Assembly: GCF_024622045.1 (NCBI RefSeq)
Contig: NZ_JANKBP010000003.1
Length of the DNA: 64,000 nucleotides
Reading direction: 5' to 3' (one strand)
DNA from: Rodentibacter caecimuris
GTDB lineage: Bacteria; Pseudomonadota; Gammaproteobacteria; Enterobacterales; Pasteurellaceae
Shown here: positions 41,637-51,031 of the stretch, in pieces
Layout of the letters: each line of letters starts with the position of its first letter
Numbering within the stretch: position 1 is the first letter of the stretch
The notes under the pieces: model-generated
Seen by the model: only the letters and a program-made list of their open reading frames with translations
The model's database searches: none
Told to the model about the DNA's origin: nothing
Made by a program: the position numbers and the translations under genes

Positions 41637-42590
41637 ATGGATGCAAGCCTAAATATTGCCATTGCGGCAGAATTTGAATTATGTGAGAAAATTGCTGAAG
41701 CCCTTGAGGAAAGTGGATTTGCAATCGGTAAATTGTCAATTGTAGAAATTTATCCTTTTGGTGAGGAACAAGGCGTTCGTTTTAACAATAAAAGTGTTGT
41801 GCAATGTTCGCCGGAAAAAGTGGATTGGTCTGAGATTAATTATCTTTTTTTTGCCGGTGATGTTGAACAATTAACCTCCGTTGCGATTGCCGCTGAAAGT
41901 GGCTGTGTCATTATTGATATGAAAGGCGTATGCGCCGCACTTTCCGATGTGCCGGTTGTTGTACCCACAATTAATGAGGGCGATTTAGTTGAATTAAGAC
42001 AACGTAACATTGTCAGCTTGCCGGATCCTCAAGTTAGTCAGCTTGCTTTGGCGATTTCTCCGTTACTACAAACAACCAATATCACACAAATTTTCACGAC
42101 ATCTTTGCTTCCTGCTTCTTATCAAAACGGTGAAACTGTCAATAAACTTGCGGGACAAACGGCACGTTTATTGAATGGTATTCCGTTAGATGAAGAGGAA
42201 AAACGTTTAGCATTTGACGTTTATCCACAAAAAACAATGGCACTGTCAGCACAATTTCAAAAGATTTTTCCTCAATGTAACTCGGTGATCTTTCATGCCG
42301 TGCAAGTGCCGGTATTTTACGGAATGGCGCAAAAAGTGACCGCACTTTGGGATTATGAGACGGATTTTCAACCGCAAGATAATGAACTTATACAATATCA
42401 TGATATGAATATCACACCGGTAATAAATGGTGAACAAGAAAGTGGTGAAACACAGGTAAAATTACATATCAATCCGTTAAGTGCGGTTGAAAACGGTATT
42501 GAATTTTGGACGGTTGCAGACGAGCAGCGTTTTAATCTCGCTCATCTTTCAGTGAAATTACTCGAAGCGATTTATCATCAAGGTTATTAA
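41637..42590 (+). CDS. usg: Usg family protein (aspartate-semialdehyde dehydrogenase-like)
   Basis: A 317-residue paralogue of aspartate-semialdehyde dehydrogenase. NIAIAAEFELCEKIAEALEE forms the Rossmann-like N-terminus and VIIDMKGVCAALSDVPVVVP follows. At the place where true dehydrogenases have their catalytic cysteine, this protein reads QIFTTSLLPASYQNG with no cysteine, so it is probably not an active ASD. Usg function is unknown. GGAG precedes the ATG. A purine permease gene follows by 15 bp. Confidence 0.85.
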   Translation: MDASLNIAIAAEFELCEKIAEALEESGFAIGKLSIVEIYPFGEEQGVRFNNKSVVQCSPEKVDWSEINYLFFAGDVEQLTSVAIAAESGCVIIDMKGVCAALSDVPVVVPTINEGDLVELRQRNIVSLPDPQVSQLALAISPLLQTTNITQIFTTSLLPASYQNGETVNKLAGQTARLLNGIPLDEEEKRLAFDVYPQKTMALSAQFQKIFPQCNSVIFHAVQVPVFYGMAQKVTALWDYETDFQPQDNELIQYHDMNITPVINGEQESGETQVKLHINPLSAVENGIEFWTVADEQRFNLAHLSVKLLEAIYHQGY

Positions 42591-42605
42591 TTTTAAGGAA
42601 CAATT

Positions 42606-43901
42606 ATGTTAGAACGACTTTTCAAATTGCGTGAAAAAGGCTCGAATACGAAAACCGAAATTATCGCCGGTATCACCACCTTTTTTACCATGGTTTATAT
42701 TGTATTTGTGAACCCGTCAATTTTGGGGGATGCGGGGATGGATAAACAGGTTGTGTTTGTCACCACCTGTTTAATTGCCGGCATTGGTACGATGGCGATG
42801 GGGCTATTCAGTAACCTGCCTATCGCTCTTGCACCTGCAATGGGATTGAATGCCTTCTTTGCTTATGTAGTCGTTGGAAAATTGGGCTATTCTTGGGAAA
42901 TCGGAATGGGAACAATTTTTTGGGGTTCTGTTGGTTTATTCGTGCTGACGCTTTTTCAAATTCGTTATTGGTTAATGGCGTCCATTCCGTTAAGTATTCG
43001 CGTGGGAATTGGTGCAGGGATTGGTTTTTTCATTGCTTTGATTGGTTTTAAAAATATGGGGCTTGTGGTGGCGAACCCCGCTACATTAGTAGCACTGGGG
43101 GATCTGCATGATCCTAAAGTTCTACTTGGTGTACTGGGTTTTTTCATTATTGTTGTATTGGCTGCCCGTAATATTTTTTCCGGTGTATTGATTTCCATTG
43201 CAGTTGTAACGGGGCTTGCCCTTTGGTTGGATGAAACGGTGATGTTCCAAGGGATTATTTCTATGCCACCGGCATTAGATACCGTGGTTGGTAAAGTAGA
43301 TATTGCCGGTGCGTTAGATACCGCATTGCTAGGTATTATTTTCTCATTTTTATTGGTAAACCTATTTGATTCTTCTGGTACGTTATTAGGGGTAACTGAC
43401 AAAGCAGGCATTAGCGATGAAAAAGGACGTTTCCCAAAAATGAAACAAGCCCTATTAGTTGATAGTATCAGTGCGGTGGGTGGTTCTTATATCGGCACTT
43501 CTGCAATTAGTACCTATATTGAAAGCGGTGCGGGTGTGTCGGTTGGGGGGCGCACGGGATTAACCGCTGTGACCGTCGGCGTATTATTCTTACTCACCAT
43601 TTTCTTTTCACCGCTTGCCGGTGTTGTGCCTGCCTATGCAACCGCAGGGGCGTTGGTTTATGTCGGTATCTTGATGGCATCCAGCCTAATTCGTGTGCAA
43701 TGGGATGATTTAACCGAAGCCGCTCCGGCATTTGTTACCGCAGCCATGATGCCTTTTACTTACTCTATTACGGAGGGTATTGCATTTGGTTTCATCAGCT
43801 ACTGTATTATGAAAACCTGCACAGGTCGTATCAAGGAGATTAATGCACCGGTTTGGGTGGTTTCACTTTTATTTGTTGCGAAATTTGTTTGGGTGGGATA
43901 A
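42606..43901 (+). CDS. NCS2/AzgA-family purine permease
   Basis: A 431-residue proton symporter of the AzgA-like NCS2 branch, comparable to E. coli adenine (PurP) and hypoxanthine/guanine (YjcD) permeases. TKTEIIAGITTFFTMVYIVF, PAMGLNAFFAYVVVGKLGYS and LLVNLFDSSGTLLGVTDKAG are diagnostic. SAVGGSYIGTSAISTYIESG forms part of the substrate site. About twelve to fourteen membrane segments are expected. Which purine it carries cannot be told. AAGGA precedes the ATG. Confidence 0.92.
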   Translation: MLERLFKLREKGSNTKTEIIAGITTFFTMVYIVFVNPSILGDAGMDKQVVFVTTCLIAGIGTMAMGLFSNLPIALAPAMGLNAFFAYVVVGKLGYSWEIGMGTIFWGSVGLFVLTLFQIRYWLMASIPLSIRVGIGAGIGFFIALIGFKNMGLVVANPATLVALGDLHDPKVLLGVLGFFIIVVLAARNIFSGVLISIAVVTGLALWLDETVMFQGIISMPPALDTVVGKVDIAGALDTALLGIIFSFLLVNLFDSSGTLLGVTDKAGISDEKGRFPKMKQALLVDSISAVGGSYIGTSAISTYIESGAGVSVGGRTGLTAVTVGVLFLLTIFFSPLAGVVPAYATAGALVYVGILMASSLIRVQWDDLTEAAPAFVTAAMMPFTYSITEGIAFGFISYCIMKTCTGRIKEINAPVWVVSLLFVAKFVWVG

Positions 43902-43907
43902 TTTTAT

Positions 43908-43935
43908 GGGCGAGCGAAAGTTCGCCCTTTTTGTA
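43908..43935 (+). terminator. Terminator after the purine permease gene
   Basis: GGGCGA (43908-43913) pairs with TCGCCC (43922-43927), followed by a T-run. It lies before ychN. Confidence 0.8.
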
Positions 43936-43961
43936 TTTGAAAGAAAACTAAGAGAGTTATT

Positions 43962-44318
43962 ATGCAGAATATTCTTTTCATTATTCATTCTTCGCCTTAT
44001 GGGGATGAACATTTTTTTAGTGCATTACGCCTTGCTTTGCAGTTACAAGAAAAGCATAAAAGTGCGGTCAATTTGAAATTATTTTTAATGTCCGATGCGG
44101 TGAGTGGCGGGCTTGCAAAACAAAACCCGGCGGAAGGGTATCATTTACAGCAAATGTTGGAAATTTTAACCGCACAAGGGGCAGTCGTAAAACTTTGTAA
44201 AACCTGTACCAATGCGAGGGGGATCACCGATTTACCTTTGGCGGAGGGCATAGAAATCGGTACATTGGCAGAGCTTGCCGATTGGACGATAGAAGCGGAT
44301 AAAGTATTAAATTTTTAA
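43962..44318 (+). CDS. ychN: DsrE-family protein YchN
   Basis: A 118-residue cytoplasmic protein closely similar to E. coli YchN (117): LKLFLMSDAVSGGLAKQNPA, GYHLQQMLEILTAQGA and VKLCKTCTNARGI with its conserved cysteine pair. DsrE relatives take part in sulfur relay, but YchN's own role is not established. It ends at a terminator shared with convergent ynbE. Confidence 0.94.
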   Translation: MQNILFIIHSSPYGDEHFFSALRLALQLQEKHKSAVNLKLFLMSDAVSGGLAKQNPAEGYHLQQMLEILTAQGAVVKLCKTCTNARGITDLPLAEGIEIGTLAELADWTIEADKVLNF

Positions 44319-44326
44319 GAAATAAG

Positions 44327-44356
44327 ATGGCTTACAGAGGTAAGCCATTATTTTTT
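44327..44356. terminator. Bidirectional terminator between ychN and ynbE
   Basis: ATGGCTTAC (44327-44335) pairs perfectly with GTAAGCCAT (44340-44348) and is followed by TATTTTTT. It overlaps the ynbE stop codon. Confidence 0.85.
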
Positions 44357-44551
44357 ATCGCTTTCCGCCATTACAGCTTTGGTTTTTTCATCCATTGTGA
44401 CATTAATATTATGATCCACCACCACATTCATATTAATTGTGATGCCTTCTTTTGGGGTATCAAGCTGAATAGTCGGGGTGCAACCCGTCAGTAAGCTAAA
44501 AGCTACACAGATAAATAAAAAGTGCGGTCGATTTTTAACGTGTTTTTTCAT
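44348..44551 (-). CDS. ynbE: YnbE-like outer-membrane lipoprotein
   Basis: A 67-residue lipoprotein. The signal peptide FLFICVAFSLLTGC ends in a lipobox with cysteine about position 24, and TPTIQLDTPKEGITINMNV follows. YnbE pairs with YdbH to form a bridge between inner and outer membranes that moves phospholipids in E. coli. Its start overlaps the ydbH end by 17 bp. The usual third gene, ydbL, is not downstream here. Confidence 0.88.
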   Translation of the reverse strand: MKKHVKNRPHFLFICVAFSLLTGCTPTIQLDTPKEGITINMNVVVDHNINVTMDEKTKAVMAESDKK

Positions 44552-47270
44552 GTTCTAAATCTTGATAAAGCCGATATTGTAAATTTTGTTCAAATTGCGC
44601 ACCGTAGTCTATCATATTCCATAATTCGAACATATTTTCTTGGTGATGATAGTTTAATGTAATCGGTGCATGGTTTGGATTATTGAGGTTGAAACCTTTA
44701 ATGCTGGCACGTAAATTCATTTGCCCGTTCGGGGTAAGATGAATATTTGCATAGGCGTTTTGAAGCTCCATTTCTTTTAATAAATTAACCAGAATACTTT
44801 CGGTCAAGCCGCCTTTTTTCAATCCGTTAGCTACCTCATCATTCAGTTTAATTCGCATTTTGTCGGCTTGTTGTAATGTGCCGTCACAAATTAAACAGGC
44901 TGAATGATTGAGCCAAAAAGGCAAGGTCGCATTCACACGTCCTTCCAAATGAATTTGATTATACTGTGCCATTGTCATGACCTGATTGAGATCAATATTA
45001 CGGAAGGTTAACGTTGCAATTTGATGTTGCGGAAAATTGAGTTTGTCTATGGTTAATTCACCGTCAAATAAACCGATTTTTACATCACTCAATGTAAGTG
45101 GTTTGGCGTGAGAATTCGGATAAGTACCGAATAAATTAAATGTTGCGTCATTCAGCCATAATGCCCCTTTGCGCATATTGCGAACAGAAACTTTAATCGG
45201 ATTATTTGCTGAATTTTGTAAAACATTATTCTGATAATTAACCGGAAAACGAATGTCCAGATCTTTAATTTCACCATCAGGAAAGGAAAGACCGACGTGA
45301 TAAAGTCGTACGTCCCCTTTCATCGTAATTCCTTGATGATCGATATTGAAATTGCTCGCGCCTTTAATATGCCCATTATGAATTAACCAGCCCCATTGTT
45401 GCGGAAAAAGCGATTGGAATATATTTGCTGATTGTTTTTTCCAACTGATATTGCCTGTTAGCCTTTGATTTTCATAACGGGCGAACAGATCAATAGGGCC
45501 TAGCGTACCCGCCTTTAGATCGCCGGCAATATTGAAACGTTCGATACTTTCCCCATCAATACCGACGCCAAAAACAGGTTGAGTGAAACCGCCGCCGTAA
45601 TCAAAGTGAATCCGGTCGCTTTTGACTTGTAATAAACCACGAATATGGGATTTCTCGTAATCCCAATACAAACGATCTTTTAGTTCTAGCGAGAGCGGCG
45701 CCATTGTTATGCCATTTGTCCGAATTTTATCGGAATAGGCGGTAAGCTGATTTAATTCAATATGATCGCCGTTCCAAAAGCCGATACCTTGTAGTTTTAT
45801 CGGTGTGTTTAAGGTATTCCAATAAGCGCTACCGTTAATTATCCAATCCCAGCGGTTATTTGCATCCTGTTCGGCATCGTGTAATTTTTGTTGTGGATCG
45901 CGTAATTCAAAGATGGTTTTGATCCCTGCAATAAATTCGTCCGCTTCGCCGTCCAATTTTAAATCGATAGCGGAAAATTGCGGTGTGAAACCTTTTAAGC
46001 TTGCTTGTAATTGACCGTTTAAGCCGTATTTACCAATTTGTATTTGATCTAATGGCAAGCGAACATGAATATTGGTATCTTGTTGTTGATTATCCATTTT
46101 AAAAATAGAACCTTCGTTAAAACGCAGTAATGGATCAGCAAATGAACCGCCCAGATGATAAGTTAAATTTGTTTGTGCCACCGTATTGTTATAGCGTAAA
46201 TCGCCTCGCGTTTTTAAATTAAAATGAATCTGATCTTGGTTTTCGCCGCCGCCAATTTCGCCATTTTCGCCGGAAATCACAATCTCGCCTTTTCCATACT
46301 CACCAAAAGTTTGTACGATAATATTGGTATCAATACCAAAGGGAAGCCAACCTTTTGACGGCGTACGTAGAGACAATCCTAAAAAGCCTTTGATAGGTTG
46401 ATAACCGTCAAATGTCCAATAAAAAGTTCCCCACGAAATGTCTAGTCCGTTCTGTGTAAAAATAAACGGCACGTCCAACAGTGGTGATTTACGCGTGAGA
46501 TCTTGTGCTTTAATCACGCCCTTTTCTCCCTGCCAAGCAAGGTTTGCTTCCCCGTGATTAACAGAAAAATTGGGATTTTGCCATGTAAAGGTGATTTCAC
46601 CTTTTGGCTGCATTTGCAGAATTTCATCATTTAATTGAAGGTTAAAATGAGATTGATAATGTTGTTTCTCTTCCGGTTGATAATCGGTTTTACCTTGCCA
46701 AATGAAATGGTTATCCTGTGGGGAAAGGGTTGATTGATGTTGTAATATTAATCCTTTCTGATTTCGGGCGGAAAAATTGAGTTGAAATTGATCGTGGCGA
46801 CGCTTGACCATTGCTGAAATATCGGCATTGAGAAGATCATGAAAAAGAGGCGGAACAAGCTCATCGGCATTTAAGAGTTGAAACTGTTTAACATTGATCT
46901 CAAAGGTTGGCATGGTTGCAAAAAGTGCGGTCAATTTTACCGATGTTTTGTCGTTATGACTTGGCATATTTTGAATACAAGCGTTATCAACAGACACCTT
47001 TTCAATGATTAAATGTGGTGAAAACCAACTATTAAGTTGAATCTTGTGAAGATTAGCCAGCGTACATGTTCCGACCTTGATTCGCAAAGCAGGGAGTTTC
47101 AAACCTCCACTATTTAGCGCCCAATCATCGAATAATTGCACAGAATAGTCAGGCGCAAGGAAATAATTTATCGTCCGTTCAAGTTGTTTTGAAGGGATAC
47201 ACCACGGCAAAGAAATTATCCCGATTAAAAATATCAATACCAATAAGGCACAACAACGACCCTTACGCAT
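44535..47270 (-). CDS. ydbH: YdbH-family intermembrane phospholipid transport protein
   Basis: A 911-residue AsmA-like protein. One N-terminal membrane helix (CCALLVLIFLIGIISLPWCI, about 6-25) anchors a long, beta-rich periplasmic region. YdbH in E. coli is one of three AsmA-like proteins, with TamB and YhdP, that carry phospholipids to the outer membrane. The C-terminal QNAYANIHLTPNGQMNLRAS and FNLNNPNHAPITLNYHHQEN resemble the YdbH C-terminus. Diverges from recB. Confidence 0.87.
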   Translation of the reverse strand: MRKGRCCALLVLIFLIGIISLPWCIPSKQLERTINYFLAPDYSVQLFDDWALNSGGLKLPALRIKVGTCTLANLHKIQLNSWFSPHLIIEKVSVDNACIQNMPSHNDKTSVKLTALFATMPTFEINVKQFQLLNADELVPPLFHDLLNADISAMVKRRHDQFQLNFSARNQKGLILQHQSTLSPQDNHFIWQGKTDYQPEEKQHYQSHFNLQLNDEILQMQPKGEITFTWQNPNFSVNHGEANLAWQGEKGVIKAQDLTRKSPLLDVPFIFTQNGLDISWGTFYWTFDGYQPIKGFLGLSLRTPSKGWLPFGIDTNIIVQTFGEYGKGEIVISGENGEIGGGENQDQIHFNLKTRGDLRYNNTVAQTNLTYHLGGSFADPLLRFNEGSIFKMDNQQQDTNIHVRLPLDQIQIGKYGLNGQLQASLKGFTPQFSAIDLKLDGEADEFIAGIKTIFELRDPQQKLHDAEQDANNRWDWIINGSAYWNTLNTPIKLQGIGFWNGDHIELNQLTAYSDKIRTNGITMAPLSLELKDRLYWDYEKSHIRGLLQVKSDRIHFDYGGGFTQPVFGVGIDGESIERFNIAGDLKAGTLGPIDLFARYENQRLTGNISWKKQSANIFQSLFPQQWGWLIHNGHIKGASNFNIDHQGITMKGDVRLYHVGLSFPDGEIKDLDIRFPVNYQNNVLQNSANNPIKVSVRNMRKGALWLNDATFNLFGTYPNSHAKPLTLSDVKIGLFDGELTIDKLNFPQHQIATLTFRNIDLNQVMTMAQYNQIHLEGRVNATLPFWLNHSACLICDGTLQQADKMRIKLNDEVANGLKKGGLTESILVNLLKEMELQNAYANIHLTPNGQMNLRASIKGFNLNNPNHAPITLNYHHQENMFELWNMIDYGAQFEQNLQYRLYQDLEHEKTR

Positions 47271-47404
47271 ATTTTTTCAATTATCCTCTTTTTTATCGCG
47301 ACGTATTGTAACGAAATAATCACGATTAAAAAATCAATTTATACATAGCCAAACTAATAATTACTCCCTAAAATAATGCCATTTAGTTCCATATTTTCGA
47401 CCCA

Positions 47405-50400
47405 ATGACAAAATCAACGCCTCTTGACCCCGTCACTTTACCCTTAAACCAAATCAATTTAATCGAAGCCTCAGCCGGTACGGGAAAAACCTATACCATC
47501 GGTTCTTTATACCTCAGACTTTTGCTGCAAGCGGGAGAACAGAATTTTTCACGCCCGTTGAATGTGGAAGAAATTTTGGTGGTAACTTTTACGGAAATGG
47601 CGACAGAAGAGCTGAAGCAAAAAATCCGTGAACGCATTACGGATGCCATTCAAAAATTGTCTGCTTATGCAGAAACAAAAACGGAAAGTGCGTTTAAAAA
47701 TGACGAATTTCTGACCGCACTTTCTCGACATATCAATGACCTTACACTTGCCATTCAGCGTTTAAAATTAGCGGAACAAAATATGGATCTTGCCGCTATT
47801 TTCACCATTCATGGCTTCTGTCGCCGAATGCTGATGCAATACGCTTTTCATTCCGGCGTTCATTTTAATTTGGAATTGGTGAAAGATCAGTCGGATTTAT
47901 TGAAACAATTTGCCAATGAATTTTGGCGTGAACATTTTTACCCGCAGCCCTTTGAAATTGCCAATTTTATTGCGCAAGAATTCATATCACCGGATAGCGT
48001 ATTAGCGGTGCTTAAAAATGATATCGGAAAAGATTTCGATGCGGAATTGGAAAATGCCGATCTGCTAACCTTGTCTCTTGAAAGGCTTTTTAAGAAAGTG
48101 GCGGAGCAACGTCATATCCTTGATAAATTAAAACAAACATGGCAAGAAAATGAGCCGGAAATTAAGGATTTCATTGCACAAGAACTTCAAAATAAGCGAT
48201 TAAACGGCAATAAATATAGGTCTAACAATTTACCCGGTTATTATGCACGGGTAGCGGCTTGGGCAAAGAATACAACGGATCATTCATTAAGCGAAGATAT
48301 TATAAAATATTTTACGCAATCTGCGCTGAATGCCAACGCGGCAAAGGAAAAACAGCCTAATAGTTCCCCCATTTTAGAAAAATTGGATCGTTTGGCTGAA
48401 GAATTTCAACAAACTATTTCTCCCGAATTATTGTACAAACTTATTCTTTACCATTATCGCCAAGGTATTCAGCAGAAACTGCTTGAGTATCAACTTAACC
48501 ATCAAGAAAAATCCTTTGATGATTTATTGCGATTGCTTTGTGAAGCCCTACAACAAGCACAAGGAGATCAATTGGCGGAAATGATCCGTTTTCAATATCC
48601 TTTTGCCATGATTGATGAATTTCAGGATACGGATGCACAACAATACGCGATTTTCTCAACGATTTATCGTGAAAAACCGACTAAAAATAGCGGTTTCATT
48701 ATGATTGGTGATCCTAAACAGGCGATATATCGTTTCCGTGGTGCGGATATTTTTACTTATCTGAAAGCTGCTGCTCAGGCAGATGAACGTTTCAGCTTAA
48801 TGAAAAATTACCGCTCGGAACAACGGGTGGTGGAAGGCGTAAACAGATTATTCGATTTTCCTAACTCGCCGTTTATTTATCACAATATTGAATTTACCCC
48901 GGTTAATGCAAGAACGGATCATCGTCAATTTTATTTAAATGGCGAACAAGAGCCGGCTTATCGCTTTTATTTAAATGAGGGTGAAAAAACGGATAAAACG
49001 GCACTTGCCCGCACCTGTGCCGTTTCTATTCAACATTGGATAAAAAGTACGGTTGAAAATCAGGCTGTTTTTAAAGGGCTGGGAGACCTACAGGAGAGCA
49101 AAATTTTACAAGCAGCGGATATCGCCGTATTGGTGCGTGATAAAAATGAAGCTGCATTGGTTAAAACAGCATTGCAGCAGTTGGGCATTGCTTCTGTTTA
49201 TTTATCCGATCAAAACAGCGTTTTTGACAGTCGGGTCGCCAAAGAATTAGTACTTGTTTTGAAAGCCTGTTTGAATGTAACGGAACGTTCTATTTTAAAT
49301 GCTATCGCTACCACGCTTTTTGGTTTAAGTGCCACAGAAATTCATCAAATTCATCATAACGAACAAGATTGGCAACGTTGGGCAGACGGTTTTGCGCAGT
49401 ACCGACAAACTTGGCAGCAGCAAGGGGTATTGCCAATGCTGCATCGACTTTTACTTGAACAAAAAATTGCCGAGCGTTTGCTCGGGTTGGCGAGCGGTGA
49501 GCGTGATTTAACGGATTTTTTACATCTTAGCGAAATTTTACAGCAGGCTTCGACCTTAAATGATAGTGAGGCGGCTTTATTGAGTTGGTTTGAAAAACAA
49601 ATTCAAGAAGCAATCCGGCAAGAAGCGCAAATTCGTTTGGAAAGCGAGCGTCAGCTGGTGAAAATTGTAACGATTCATAAATCCAAAGGGTTGGAATATG
49701 ATTTGGTATGGTTACCGTTTTTAGCCGTGCCGAGCCGTGATCCGACAAAATCCGCGAAAAAAGAGATCAATCTCTATTACTCAAAAGAGCGGGAGGGGAT
49801 GTTGTGGGATATGGAAAATCAGCATTCGACCTTGATTAATCAAGAAACCTTTGCGGAAGAACTGCGTTTGCTCTACGTGGCATTAACTCGGGCAAAATAT
49901 CAAATGGCGTTCGCTTTACCGACACAATTTGAGAAAAAATGGAATCCGTTACTTTATGTGCTAACCCAAGGGGAAATCGGCGAGAATCCGGTGTTGTCGC
50001 AAAGCTATCTCACCGCACCGTTGCTCGAAACATTCGTCAGTCAAATGTCTGGTGGCGTATTGATTGAATCGGCAGAAAAATTAAATAAATTGCCGCCTTT
50101 GGTTTTATCTCATCACGAAGACGGGCTTTCGGTTGCGGAATTTTACGGTGAAATCGAACAAAATTGGCGGGTAACGAGTTTTACCGGAATTGAACAGGCA
50201 CACCGTTGGAAAGATTATCTTAATGAAAGTGCGGTGAAAAATTCCTCTGTTTTTGATGAAACAAAAGATTATGATACACAACTCATATCGGAAAATTCTG
50301 CTGAAATATCAACCGCACTTTCTGATGAAAAAAGACAAATTGTTTCTGAGCTTCCACGTGGTACGCACGTTGGTACATTACTCCATCGGTACTTAGAAAA

Positions 50401-51031
50401 AAATGAATTTAATGCGCTGAGTAATGTGGCAACAATAGAAAAACTCTGCCAAGAATTACAATTAGACGAATCCTATACTCCTTCTTTACAGCAATGGTTT
50501 GAAGACATCGTGCAAACGCCGTTGTCCGAATCCGTTAATTTGACACTAAATGCGTTAGACAAGAGCGATTACATTAAAGAAATGGCGTTTTATTTGGCTA
50601 TTCGTGATCGTTTTGATGTCGCCGCCTTTAATCGGGCATTAAAAAGACACCATCATTTATCGAGTGAGGCGCTACAGTTTGAGGATATTCAAGGCATGGT
50701 ACGGGGCACAATTGATTTAGTGTTTCGCTATCAGGATAAGTATTATTTGCTGGATTATAAATCCAATTTTCTTGGCGATAAACCACGTGATTATGCCTCG
50801 GACAACTTAGAAAAAACGATGTTACATCACCATTATGATTGGCAATATTTACTCTATACATTGGCATTGCACCGTTATTTAAAAACAGCGGATCGCAACT
50901 ATGATTATGCGCGTCATTTTGGCGGTGTATTTTATCTTTTCCTACGAGGTATGAACGGAGAAACCCAATCCGGCATATTTTTCGATCGTCCCGAGATGCA
51001 ACTCATTTCTGAATTAGAGGAGATCTTTTGA
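47405..51031 (+). CDS. recB: Exodeoxyribonuclease V beta subunit RecB
   Basis: A 1208-residue helicase-nuclease of the RecBCD recombinational repair complex. Walker A is EASAGTGKTYTIGSL (about 20-34). The UvrD-type helicase motifs FAMIDEFQDTDAQQYAIF, MIGDPKQAIYRFRGADIFTY, TIHKSKGLEYDLVWLPF and LLYVALTRAKYQMAFAL follow in order. The C-terminal nuclease domain has GTIDLVFRYQDKYYLLDYKS. It overlaps recD by 4 bp. recC is not in the window. No clear ribosome-binding site precedes the start. Confidence 0.97.
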   Translation: MTKSTPLDPVTLPLNQINLIEASAGTGKTYTIGSLYLRLLLQAGEQNFSRPLNVEEILVVTFTEMATEELKQKIRERITDAIQKLSAYAETKTESAFKNDEFLTALSRHINDLTLAIQRLKLAEQNMDLAAIFTIHGFCRRMLMQYAFHSGVHFNLELVKDQSDLLKQFANEFWREHFYPQPFEIANFIAQEFISPDSVLAVLKNDIGKDFDAELENADLLTLSLERLFKKVAEQRHILDKLKQTWQENEPEIKDFIAQELQNKRLNGNKYRSNNLPGYYARVAAWAKNTTDHSLSEDIIKYFTQSALNANAAKEKQPNSSPILEKLDRLAEEFQQTISPELLYKLILYHYRQGIQQKLLEYQLNHQEKSFDDLLRLLCEALQQAQGDQLAEMIRFQYPFAMIDEFQDTDAQQYAIFSTIYREKPTKNSGFIMIGDPKQAIYRFRGADIFTYLKAAAQADERFSLMKNYRSEQRVVEGVNRLFDFPNSPFIYHNIEFTPVNARTDHRQFYLNGEQEPAYRFYLNEGEKTDKTALARTCAVSIQHWIKSTVENQAVFKGLGDLQESKILQAADIAVLVRDKNEAALVKTALQQLGIASVYLSDQNSVFDSRVAKELVLVLKACLNVTERSILNAIATTLFGLSATEIHQIHHNEQDWQRWADGFAQYRQTWQQQGVLPMLHRLLLEQKIAERLLGLASGERDLTDFLHLSEILQQASTLNDSEAALLSWFEKQIQEAIRQEAQIRLESERQLVKIVTIHKSKGLEYDLVWLPFLAVPSRDPTKSAKKEINLYYSKEREGMLWDMENQHSTLINQETFAEELRLLYVALTRAKYQMAFALPTQFEKKWNPLLYVLTQGEIGENPVLSQSYLTAPLLETFVSQMSGGVLIESAEKLNKLPPLVLSHHEDGLSVAEFYGEIEQNWRVTSFTGIEQAHRWKDYLNESAVKNSSVFDETKDYDTQLISENSAEISTALSDEKRQIVSELPRGTHVGTLLHRYLEKNEFNALSNVATIEKLCQELQLDESYTPSLQQWFEDIVQTPLSESVNLTLNALDKSDYIKEMAFYLAIRDRFDVAAFNRALKRHHHLSSEALQFEDIQGMVRGTIDLVFRYQDKYYLLDYKSNFLGDKPRDYASDNLEKTMLHHHYDWQYLLYTLALHRYLKTADRNYDYARHFGGVFYLFLRGMNGETQSGIFFDRPEMQLISELEEIF

